Assembly: GCF_014195325.1 (NCBI RefSeq)
Contig: NZ_JACIBK010000010.1
Span: 62,001 to 126,000 of the forward strand
From: Rhizobium sp. BK650
GTDB taxonomy: Bacteria; Pseudomonadota; Alphaproteobacteria; Rhizobiales; Rhizobiaceae
Direction of reading: 5' to 3'
DNA length: 64,000 bases
Shown here piece by piece: positions 1-7,132 of the stretch (position 1 is its first letter; the number at the start of each line of letters is the position of its first letter). The notes under the pieces were generated by a model. The model was not told where the DNA came from. It saw only the letters and a list, made by a program, of their open reading frames with translations, and did not search any database. Both the position numbers and the translations under genes were made by a program.

Positions 1-325
1 CGATAGGCGCAAAGAAAGCGAAGCGGAACAGGGCACGCGCTTTCAGGAGTGGTGAATTCAGCAGCACCGCCATGACAGTCGCAAGCGCGATCATGACGGG
101 TACCTGGATGATCAGGATGAGAAGCGTATTATAGACGGCGTTGTAAAAGGCCGGGTCGGCAAAAAGGCGCCCCCAATTGGCCTGAAGGCTGAACTTCCAC
201 GGATTGACGCGCGTGTTCTGGAACGAGATCAGAAATGAATTGATGATCGGCCAGACCCAGAAGGCGGCAAAGACCAGAAGATAGGGCGCAAGGAACGCAT
301 AGGCGCTCCGGTTTCTGATCGGCAT
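1..325 (-). CDS. Carbohydrate ABC transporter permease (MalF/UgpA type), N-terminal part
   Basis: The reading frame opens at the ATG at 325, behind a clear GGTAAGGAGG ribosome site, and runs off the left window edge, so only about 108 residues are visible. They start MPIRNRSAYAFLAPYLLVF and contain a first membrane helix, a periplasmic stretch (FLISFQNTRVNPW) and a second hydrophobic helix. This is the usual N-terminus of CUT1-family sugar permeases, which pair with a second permease in the inner membrane. It lies 80 bp downstream of a family 1 binding protein gene on the same strand, so it is the second gene of that operon. The partner permease and ATPase should lie left of the window. Family assignment is firm; substrate is unknown. 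Confidence 0.85.
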   Translation of the reverse strand, partial: MPIRNRSAYAFLAPYLLVFAAFWVWPIINSFLISFQNTRVNPWKFSLQANWGRLFADPAFYNAVYNTLLILIIQVPVMIALATVMAVLLNSPLLKARALFRFAFFAPI

Positions 326-376
326 GGTACCTCCTTACCGAAACGAATGTGCCTGCCGCCTCCCGCGGCATGCGAG

Positions 377-398
377 GCCGGGCGCTCTAGCGCCCGGC
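377..398 (-). terminator. Stem-loop between binding protein and permease genes
   Basis: GCCGGGCGC (377-385) and GCGCCCGGC (390-398) form a perfect 9-bp GC stem with a 4-base loop, just after the binding protein stop. There is no T tract. Such hairpins often protect the upstream mRNA or attenuate readthrough, so that more binding protein is made than permease. The function is inferred; the palindrome is seen directly. Confidence 0.55.
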
Positions 399-405
399 TT
401 GTCAT

Positions 406-1680
406 TCATTGTGCGATCGGAAGACCTGTCGCGGATGCGATCTGCTTGGCGGCATCATCGAGAGCCGCCTTCGCATCGGGATAGCCGCCGGCGAAATATT
501 TCGTCTGCGTCGTCTTGTAGATGGCATCCGCATCCGTCTGGAAGGCCGTGCCGCGGCTCGGTACGATCTTCGGCAGGGTCGCGAGGATGTCGGCCCAGAT
601 TTTCTGGCCGCCCCAATAAGGCTGCGGCTCGTTGACGAAGGGATCCTGCACCGCCGACAGTAGCGACGGCACGAGGCCGAACGACTTCAGCATGGTGACC
701 TGGCCCTCATTGGTGGTCAGCGCATAGGTCAGATATTTGAAGGCCGCTTCCTTGTTCTGGGAATTGGCATTGATGGCAAGCGACGAGCCCCCGAGATTGG
801 CCGCATGCGGGCTGTCTGCGCTCATGCCTGGCATGGCGTAGACGCCCCACTTGCCGGAGAGATCGGGAGAGCCGGAACGGATCGTGCCTTCGTACCAGCC
901 GCCGAAGAGCTGGCTTGCCACTTTGCCGGCGGTGTTGGAGGAGATCTTTTCGTCCCAGTTCGCAGCCGTCAGCGTGCCGGCATCCTTCATCGCTTTCACT
1001 TTTTCGAGCGTCTGGACGCAGGCCGACTGGTTGATGGTGATCGACTGGCCATCGGTCGAGAAATAGCCGCAGCCCTGTTCATTGGCGAGCATGCGGAACC
1101 ATTCGCTGTCGCCATTGAAATCGGCCTGGCCCATCACGACACCTGGATTGGCGGCAGAGATCTTCTTGCCGGCAGCAATGAAATCATCCCAGGTTGCGAT
1201 CGACTTCGGATCAACGCCGGCCTTCTCGTAGTAGTCGCGGCGATAGAAGACGGCGACCGGGCCGGAATCCCACGGCATGGCGTAGGCGACATCGCCGACC
1301 TCGAGTTCGGTGCGTTTGAAATCGGGGAATTTCGCCTGCATATCGGCGTTGTAGCCGAGATCCTTCAGGTTGGCGAAGCAATCCGGGAAGCGGCTCCAGA
1401 AGATCTCCGCCTCGAAATTCTCGACGGTGACTATATCGGGAAGTCCGTCGCCACCGGCGGCGCAGGCGGCAAGCGTCTTGTCAAAGACCTGCTGGTTGCC
1501 GAGATCCTGGACATCCACCTTGATGTCCGGAAACTGCCTGTTGAAGCCTTCGATCGTCGATTTGAGAGCCGAAGCAGCGACGTTCCAGCTCCAGATGGTA
1601 AGCGTTGCGGACTGCGCATAGGCAGATCCGGATGCAAGCAGCATGAGCGCTGCCGTTGCAGTGATGAGTTTAGAGCGCAT
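406..1680 (-). CDS. Carbohydrate ABC transporter substrate-binding protein (family 1)
   Basis: The 424-residue protein begins with a classical signal peptide (MRSKLITATAALMLLASGSAYAQ, cleavage near residue 22) and continues as a periplasmic family 1 solute-binding protein: LTIWSWNVAAS near the N-terminus, then an MPWDSGPVAVFYRRD segment and an aromatic-rich C-terminal lobe. Length is normal for CUT1 binding proteins. It should capture an oligosaccharide or sugar derivative and deliver it to the permease encoded downstream (1-325). Its start lies 85 bp from a divergent AraC-type regulator, the likely controller of this locus. The ligand cannot be read from sequence. Confidence 0.88.
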   Translation of the reverse strand: MRSKLITATAALMLLASGSAYAQSATLTIWSWNVAASALKSTIEGFNRQFPDIKVDVQDLGNQQVFDKTLAACAAGGDGLPDIVTVENFEAEIFWSRFPDCFANLKDLGYNADMQAKFPDFKRTELEVGDVAYAMPWDSGPVAVFYRRDYYEKAGVDPKSIATWDDFIAAGKKISAANPGVVMGQADFNGDSEWFRMLANEQGCGYFSTDGQSITINQSACVQTLEKVKAMKDAGTLTAANWDEKISSNTAGKVASQLFGGWYEGTIRSGSPDLSGKWGVYAMPGMSADSPHAANLGGSSLAINANSQNKEAAFKYLTYALTTNEGQVTMLKSFGLVPSLLSAVQDPFVNEPQPYWGGQKIWADILATLPKIVPSRGTAFQTDADAIYKTTQTKYFAGGYPDAKAALDDAAKQIASATGLPIAQ

Positions 1681-1765
1681 GAAAATCCTCCCTTTTCAAT
1701 TGCCGTCACTGAGTGAACGGGGCTAATCTAGCGTCGCGGGAACGGCTGTCTCATAAAAAGGGAAT

Positions 1766-2674
1766 ATGGAATTGGCGGAAAGTAAGGTCGTCGGCAAACC
1801 TGTTTACCAGCCGGGTGCCAGCACCATTGAAGGCATGCCGATGGCGCTTCAGATGTTTTATGCCCATCCGCCTGTCATGGCGATGCCGCACTGGCACGCC
1901 CAGGTCGAAGTCAATTACATCATGCGCGGCAGCGTCCATTATCGGATGAACGACCATGATATTACCCTGAAAGCTGGTCAGATGTGCCTCTTCTGGGGTG
2001 GGCAGCCGCATCAGATGGACGACTCTTCGGATGATTCTCTCTATGCCGGCGCTCATCTGCCCCTCGTTTACTTCTTCAGGATGCGCCTTCCGCCGACCAT
2101 AGGTACGCGTCTGATGAAGGGAGAAATCCTGCTGACATCGTCGACCGACGCTGCGGATGAGGCAAATTTCCCCCGCTGGTATGACTATGCTAGGTCCGGC
2201 GACCCGCGGAAGACGCAGCATGCCGTCGATGAGTTGCTTCTGCGGATCGAGCGGATTGCGCTCGATTCTTATTCGATGGTGCCCGAGAATATTCTCGATG
2301 AGTTGGAGCAGCCAAACGCACAATTGTCTCGCAGCGTCGCCCGCATGTGCGATTTCATCGCGAGCAATTTCCTGCAGGATATCGATGCCGTTGAGATTGC
2401 CCGCGCGGTCGATCTTCATCCTAAATATGCGATGAACCTGTTCAAGAAAACGACCGGCATGACGATCAGTAAATATCTCAATCTGCTGCGTCTTTCGCAT
2501 GCTCAGGCACAATTGATGGGCGAGGGCTCGAATGTGCTTCAGATTGCGATGGACAGCGGGTTCGGGTCGATCAGCGCCTTCAACAAGTCGTTCCGAAATA
2601 TCGCCGGCATGTCCCCATCCGACTTCCGGCGCGATATCCGCTCGGTGATAGGCAACATCTCCGTCGCCGGGTGA
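1766..2674 (+). CDS. AraC-family transcriptional regulator
   Basis: 302 residues. The N-terminal half is a cupin-like sensor domain with MPHWHAQVEVNYI and GQMCLFWGGQPHQM strands. The C-terminal 100 residues hold two helix-turn-helix motifs of the AraC type: ARAVDLHPKYAMNLFKKTTGM, then IAMDSGFGSISAFNKSF, with the family signature ending in MSPSDFRRD. It is transcribed away from the neighbouring sugar binding protein gene, so it probably activates that ABC operon when it senses a sugar ligand. The ATG at 1766 is used because the cupin strands follow it at normal spacing; no strong ribosome site is seen. Confidence 0.88.
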   Translation: MELAESKVVGKPVYQPGASTIEGMPMALQMFYAHPPVMAMPHWHAQVEVNYIMRGSVHYRMNDHDITLKAGQMCLFWGGQPHQMDDSSDDSLYAGAHLPLVYFFRMRLPPTIGTRLMKGEILLTSSTDAADEANFPRWYDYARSGDPRKTQHAVDELLLRIERIALDSYSMVPENILDELEQPNAQLSRSVARMCDFIASNFLQDIDAVEIARAVDLHPKYAMNLFKKTTGMTISKYLNLLRLSHAQAQLMGEGSNVLQIAMDSGFGSISAFNKSFRNIAGMSPSDFRRDIRSVIGNISVAG

Positions 2675-2765
2675 GGTGACCTCGATCTGCCTTTCGAAGC
2701 CGATGGCGGGCTTGGAAATAAAGTGGCAGGCTGAGTTCATTATCCTGATGTCAGTGAGGACTTAA

Positions 2766-3050
2766 ATGACGAGCAGTCAGGATGCCTTTCGTGTCCGCAT
2801 CACCGGCGGTGTACAAGGCGTCGGCTATCGCGCCTGGACCCGCGGCCAAGCGCTACAGCTCGGTTTGACGGGCTGGGTGCGCAATGAGGCGGACGGCTCG
2901 GTCAGCGCACTGATCGTCGGTTCTCAGGACGCTACCAGCTCTATGCTCGAGCGCTTTTGGAGCGGCCCCACCGGCTCCTCCGTGTCGGAGGTGAAAGCAG
3001 AGGAGGCGACGCTCGATGAGGTTCCGAGCGACTTCCGGATCGTCCGATAG
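2766..3050 (+). CDS. acyP: Acylphosphatase
   Basis: A 94-residue single-domain protein of normal family length. It hydrolyses the carboxyl-phosphate bond of acylphosphates in the cytosol. The P-loop-like motif GGVQGVGYRAW carries the catalytic arginine and GWVRNEADGSV carries the catalytic asparagine, both in the standard positions near residues 22 and 40. It ends 3 bp before the converging end of the ABC ATPase gene at 3054, so the two genes meet tail to tail. It stands alone and has no obvious functional link to the sugar operons on either side. Confidence 0.9.
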   Translation: MTSSQDAFRVRITGGVQGVGYRAWTRGQALQLGLTGWVRNEADGSVSALIVGSQDATSSMLERFWSGPTGSSVSEVKAEEATLDEVPSDFRIVR

Positions 3051-3053
3051 AGA

Positions 3054-4034
3054 TCAGGAGAACCTGTGTTCCTTGCCGGCAATTGGCGAGGCGAACTGCG
3101 CTTCGCCGATTTTGACCGGCCAATCGCCGTCCGTGCGCACGACAAGCGTCTGCAGTTCCGGTACATCCAGATAGACGACCGTATCGGCACCAAGCCGCTC
3201 GATATGACGCACTTTGCCCTGCCACTTTCCTTCGATCGAGGAGAGCGCGACGTGTTCGGGCCGGATACCATATATCTTGCAGCCCTCACGCGCGGCAATC
3301 TCTCCCTCGAAGAGATTCATCTTCGGCGAGCCAATAAACCCCGCGACAAACGGAGTGGCCGGATTGTTGTAAAGCGTCATTGGCGTTCCGACCTGCTCGA
3401 TCTGGCCGCCGTTCAAGACGACGATCTTGTCGGCCATTGTCATCGCCTCCACCTGGTCGTGGGTGACATAGATCATGGTGGCGCCGAGCTTAGCATGAAG
3501 CTCGGTTAGCTCGATGCGCATCTGTGAGCGCAGTGACGCATCGAGGTTCGACAGTGGCTCATCGAAGAGGAAGACTTTGGGGTTGCGGATGATCGCGCGG
3601 CCGATCGCCACACGCTGGCGCTGGCCACCCGAAAGAGCCTTCGGCTTGCGATCGAGCAGATGCGACAGCTGCAGGATATCGGCAGTTTGCCTTACGCGCT
3701 CAGCAATTTCCGCCTTGGGTCGCTTGGCAAGCGAAAGGCCGAAGCCGATGTTTTCTGCGACGGTCAGATGCGGATAAAGCGCATAGGACTGGAAGACCAT
3801 GGCTATGCCGCGCTCGGATGGCTCAGCATCGGTGACATCTTTGCCGTCGATAAAAACCTGTCCGGATGTCGTCGTCTCCAGTCCGGAGATGATGCGCAGC
3901 AGCGTCGATTTCCCGCAGCCGGAGGGGCCGACGAAGACACAGAATTCACCGGCATCGACGCTCAGATCGACGCCCTTCATGACCTCGAGGCTACCAAAGC
4001 TTTTGCGGACACTTTCGAGAACAACTGATGTCAT
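3054..4034 (-). CDS. Sugar ABC transporter ATP-binding protein (UgpC/MsmK type)
   Basis: 326 residues. Walker A is GPSGCGKST near residue 37, the Q-loop and LSGGQRQRVAIGRA signature follow, and Walker B is FLFDEPLSNLDASLR. A C-terminal OB-like regulatory region (GIRPEHVALSS) marks the CUT1 class that energises two-permease sugar importers. It lies 3 bp downstream of the second permease gene and is the last gene of the rhamnosidase operon. It is slightly shorter than the usual 350-370 residues, mainly in the C-terminal regulatory region. The same ATPase could also serve the left-hand sugar transporter, since such ATPases are often shared; that is inference. Confidence 0.92.
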   Translation of the reverse strand: MTSVVLESVRKSFGSLEVMKGVDLSVDAGEFCVFVGPSGCGKSTLLRIISGLETTTSGQVFIDGKDVTDAEPSERGIAMVFQSYALYPHLTVAENIGFGLSLAKRPKAEIAERVRQTADILQLSHLLDRKPKALSGGQRQRVAIGRAIIRNPKVFLFDEPLSNLDASLRSQMRIELTELHAKLGATMIYVTHDQVEAMTMADKIVVLNGGQIEQVGTPMTLYNNPATPFVAGFIGSPKMNLFEGEIAAREGCKIYGIRPEHVALSSIEGKWQGKVRHIERLGADTVVYLDVPELQTLVVRTDGDWPVKIGEAQFASPIAGKEHRFS

Positions 4035-4037
4035 GGT

Positions 4038-4862
4038 CTATCCCTTGACTGCACCGGCGGTCATGCCTGCAACGATTTGCCGGTTGAAGAAGATGAAGAC
4101 GATCAGGGGCGGGATGGTCACCAGAAGGATGTTCATGAACAGCAGGTTGAACTGCGTCTGGAATTGCCCCTGAAAGTTATAGAGCGTCAGCTGCACAGTG
4201 ACGTTTTCCCGGCCCGGCAGATAATAGAGCGGGTTGGTGAAATCGTTGAAGATTGCGATCGACTGAACGACGATGACCGTGACGGTGACCGGCTTCAGAA
4301 GCGGCAGGATGACGCGAAAGAAGATCTGGAACGGCTTTGCCCCATCGATGATGGCGGCTTCGTCGAGATCCCGCGGGATGGTCGCGATAAAACTGCGAAA
4401 CAACAGGACCGTGAAGCCGAGCCCATAGGCAACCTGGATCAGCACCATGCCCGACAGTGTCTTGAAGAGACCAAGGAGCTGCAGCACCCAGATGGTCGGA
4501 ACAACCGCCGGCGGGATCATCAGGCCGGCAAGCACGCAGCCATAAATGACCGTATTCCAGCGCGAAGGGCGTCGCTGCAGCACATAGCCGACCATGGCGC
4601 CGAACAACACCAGCAGCGTGACGGCCGCCACCGTGATGACGGTCGAGTTGAAATAGGCAAGCAGCAGCATGTAGTTGCGGGTCTGCACGACCTCCATGAA
4701 ATTCTGCCAGAGCTGCCATTCGACCGGCCAGCTGAATTTCAGCGCAGCCGCATCCTGTTTCGTCTTGGCGGCCGTGATGAAGATGAAGAGGAAGGGCATG
4801 ACGAAGATCACGCCGCAGGCGGCCAATGCCGCAATCCCGGTATAGAGCTGGCGGCGGCTCAT
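4038..4862 (-). CDS. Sugar ABC transporter permease (MalG type)
   Basis: 274 residues from the ATG at 4862, chosen over an in-frame start 27 bp upstream. It is preceded by GGAGGTGG and makes an ATGA overlap with the stop of the upstream permease, a sign of translational coupling. About six membrane helices are visible. The inner-membrane ABC loop lies in RDLDEAAIIDGAKPFQIFFRVILP, with the EAA-type motif that docks on the ATPase. It pairs with the 4859-5722 permease to form the channel of the rhamnosidase-linked importer. Confidence 0.92.
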   Translation of the reverse strand: MSRRQLYTGIAALAACGVIFVMPFLFIFITAAKTKQDAAALKFSWPVEWQLWQNFMEVVQTRNYMLLLAYFNSTVITVAAVTLLVLFGAMVGYVLQRRPSRWNTVIYGCVLAGLMIPPAVVPTIWVLQLLGLFKTLSGMVLIQVAYGLGFTVLLFRSFIATIPRDLDEAAIIDGAKPFQIFFRVILPLLKPVTVTVIVVQSIAIFNDFTNPLYYLPGRENVTVQLTLYNFQGQFQTQFNLLFMNILLVTIPPLIVFIFFNRQIVAGMTAGAVKG

Positions 4863-5722
4863 AGATCCACCTCCTTGCGATTGAACCAAGCCGTTAGCGG
4901 CAGGACAATGAGGCCGATGAGCAGGAAGAGGATCACGTTGCCGGCCGTCGAAAGGCCATAAAAACCCGCCTGGTACTGCTTGTAGATGACGCTTGCCAGC
5001 ACATCCGAGGAAAAGCCGGGGCCGCCGCGGGTCATTGCCCAGATCAGGTCGAAGCTTCTGAGCCCGCCGATCAGAGAGAGCGTCACGACCGTTACCGTCG
5101 CGGGCCTGACCAGCGGAACTGTCACGCGGAAGAACATCTGGGTGCGGGTCGCGCCATCGATGCGGGCGGCCTCATAATAGTCCGGACTGATCGAGGCTAA
5201 GCCGGCAATATAGATCACAGTCGCAAGTCCGATGCCCTTCCAGAGGTCGACGAAGACAATGGAATAGAGTGCAAGTGCCGGGTCGGTGAGCCAGCCAGGC
5301 CCATGTATCCCGATGGCGGCGAGCGCGACGTTGATGAGCCCACGTGTCGGATGCATGAGAACCGAAAAGGTAATGCCGACACCGATCGTCGAGACGAGAA
5401 CCGGAAAGAAGATCACGGTACGCAGCAGGCCTTGCCCCCAGAGTCCGGAGGTCAGCAAGACGGCGAGCAGCAGGCCGAGGACCGTTTTCGTGCCTGACGT
5501 CAACACCGCATAGATGATCGTATTGATCAGGCCCTGGATCAGAAAGGGTTCACGAAAGAACTGGCGATAGTTTTCCAGGCCGATGAACTGTGTGGTGAAC
5601 AGATCCCAGCGCGTGAGGCTGAACCAGAAGGATGCGATCGTCGGGGCGAGGAACAGAACGGTGAATACCACTGCCGCTGGCAGCACGAACCAGTAGGGAT
5701 AAGGGGACTTGCGTCTTGTCAT
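4859..5722 (-). CDS. Sugar ABC transporter permease (MalF type)
   Basis: 287 residues with about six membrane helices, starting MTRRKSPYPYWFVLPAAVVF. The EAA loop reads SPDYYEAARIDGATRTQMFFRVTVP. First permease of the rhamnosidase-linked importer. Its stop overlaps the next permease start by 4 bp. It lies 63 bp downstream of the binding protein gene, with a strong stem-loop in between. Substrate is probably a rhamnose-containing saccharide, inferred only from the rhamnosidase at the head of the operon. Confidence 0.92.
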   Translation of the reverse strand: MTRRKSPYPYWFVLPAAVVFTVLFLAPTIASFWFSLTRWDLFTTQFIGLENYRQFFREPFLIQGLINTIIYAVLTSGTKTVLGLLLAVLLTSGLWGQGLLRTVIFFPVLVSTIGVGITFSVLMHPTRGLINVALAAIGIHGPGWLTDPALALYSIVFVDLWKGIGLATVIYIAGLASISPDYYEAARIDGATRTQMFFRVTVPLVRPATVTVVTLSLIGGLRSFDLIWAMTRGGPGFSSDVLASVIYKQYQAGFYGLSTAGNVILFLLIGLIVLPLTAWFNRKEVDL

Positions 5723-5740
5723 TGGGACACCTTGAGGCGC

Positions 5741-5772
5741 CCCCCATCCAGGCCGATGGGCCGGGATGGGGG
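5741..5772 (-). terminator. Stem-loop after the second binding protein gene
   Basis: CCCCCATCC (5741-5749) pairs with GGATGGGGG (5764-5772), and a smaller GGCC/GGCC stem lies inside the loop. It sits between the binding protein stop and the first permease start, as in the left-hand sugar operon. It probably stabilises the upstream mRNA or attenuates transcription into the permease genes. There is no T run. Confidence 0.55.
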
Positions 5773-5785
5773 ATCGGCTGGGAGG

Positions 5786-7060
5786 TTACCAGTTCGGCAG
5801 GCCAAGCTGCTTGGCTTGCTTCTCGACATCCTGATCGTAAAGAGCAGCAGCGTCCTTCGCGGAGCGGATGCCGGTTCCGACCTCGACGGTGATCTGCTCG
5901 AGCGCCGGTCCCTTGACGGGGGAGAGGAATTCGAGCGCCGGACCATTGCGTCCAGCCGTCTCGAAATAGGGGAGCATGTCGGAAACGGCCGGTGGAATAT
6001 CTTTCGGCAGTTCGCAACCCTTGACGAGATAGGGGCCGGAGGGAACGGCCTTCGCCATAAGATCGCAGGCTTCCTTGGAGCCGACGAAATCGAGAAATTT
6101 CTTGCCTTCCTCGATATTTGCGGATTTTGCAGAAACATAGAGTGCCGAGGGCATCCAGACCGTCAGGCCGTTCTTGCCGGCATCCGTTCCAGGCTGGGCG
6201 AAGAAGCCGAGGTCCTTGAGATTGTCGGGGAAGTTCTGCTGGACGTTGCCGATGCCGAACGTGAGGTTAGGATAATGCGCCGCTTCGCCGGTGGCAACCA
6301 TACGCATGCCATCGTCGAAAGTTGCTGCACCGAAGTCTGCATTGAGGTAGCCGCCCTTTGCCACCTCTTCGAGATGCTCGAAGCCGCGCAGCGCTGCCGG
6401 CGTATTGGCATATTTGACCTTGTTGGCCGTGTAGTCGTCGGCGAAAGTCGGAACTTCGGCCTGCACGTTGTAGAAATCGGCAAGCACGAAGAGCTGCGAG
6501 GTCCAGGTCGTGCCGTAGGTCTGTGCCACGGCAACCTTGCCGGCCGCCTTGATCTTCTCATTGTTGCTCATGAACTCTGCCCAGGTCTTCGGCGGCATGA
6601 GGCCGAGATCGGCATAGATCTTTCTGTTGTAGAAGATGCCGCCGCCCATGGCCGAACCGAAGGGGATGCCGCGGACATGCCCATCTGAGCTGGTGACGAC
6701 CTTTTTGAAGGTGTCGAGAATGCCTGCCTCCGAGGCAAGGTCGGAAAGATCGGCTATCGTTTCCTGCGGCTTCAAAGCTTGGAAGAGCGAACCACTGTTA
6801 TATTGGAAGACATCGGCCATTTCACCTGTTGCGAGCCGGGTCTTGACGATGTTGTCGCCCTCAGAGCCGCCGGCGCGCTGTTCGACGTCAAAGGTGACGT
6901 TGGGATGCTTTTCCATGTAGGCCTTGGACACCACATCGAACGAGGCAATGGATTCCGGGTTGGTGTCGATCAGCACGCTGAGGGTCACATCCGCATGTGC
7001 CACTCCAGCGGCAAGGGCCATAATACTGGCTGCAAGGATGCTGCACTTCGTCATTCGCAT
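5786..7060 (-). CDS. Sugar ABC transporter substrate-binding protein (family 1)
   Basis: 424 residues from the ATG at 7060, taken because AGGAGG lies about 8 bases upstream; an ATG at 7066 is too close to it, and the more distant in-frame start at 7108 lacks a site. A signal peptide (MTKCSILAASIMALAAGVAHA) is followed by a mature family 1 binding protein: VTLSVLIDTNPES, EQRAGGSEGDN, GIPFGSAMGGGIFYNRK. It should bind the sugar in the periplasm for the two downstream permeases. It lies 72 bp downstream of the alpha-L-rhamnosidase gene on the same strand, which suggests the ligand is a rhamnoside or a related oligosaccharide. Confidence 0.9.
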   Translation of the reverse strand: MRMTKCSILAASIMALAAGVAHADVTLSVLIDTNPESIASFDVVSKAYMEKHPNVTFDVEQRAGGSEGDNIVKTRLATGEMADVFQYNSGSLFQALKPQETIADLSDLASEAGILDTFKKVVTSSDGHVRGIPFGSAMGGGIFYNRKIYADLGLMPPKTWAEFMSNNEKIKAAGKVAVAQTYGTTWTSQLFVLADFYNVQAEVPTFADDYTANKVKYANTPAALRGFEHLEEVAKGGYLNADFGAATFDDGMRMVATGEAAHYPNLTFGIGNVQQNFPDNLKDLGFFAQPGTDAGKNGLTVWMPSALYVSAKSANIEEGKKFLDFVGSKEACDLMAKAVPSGPYLVKGCELPKDIPPAVSDMLPYFETAGRNGPALEFLSPVKGPALEQITVEVGTGIRSAKDAAALYDQDVEKQAKQLGLPNW

Positions 7061-7132
7061 AGTCATTTCCTCCTCTTGAAGACCGGAATGCGTTGGCTGC
7101 CTGCTCACTGGATTTCCCCGCGAGCGACCACA

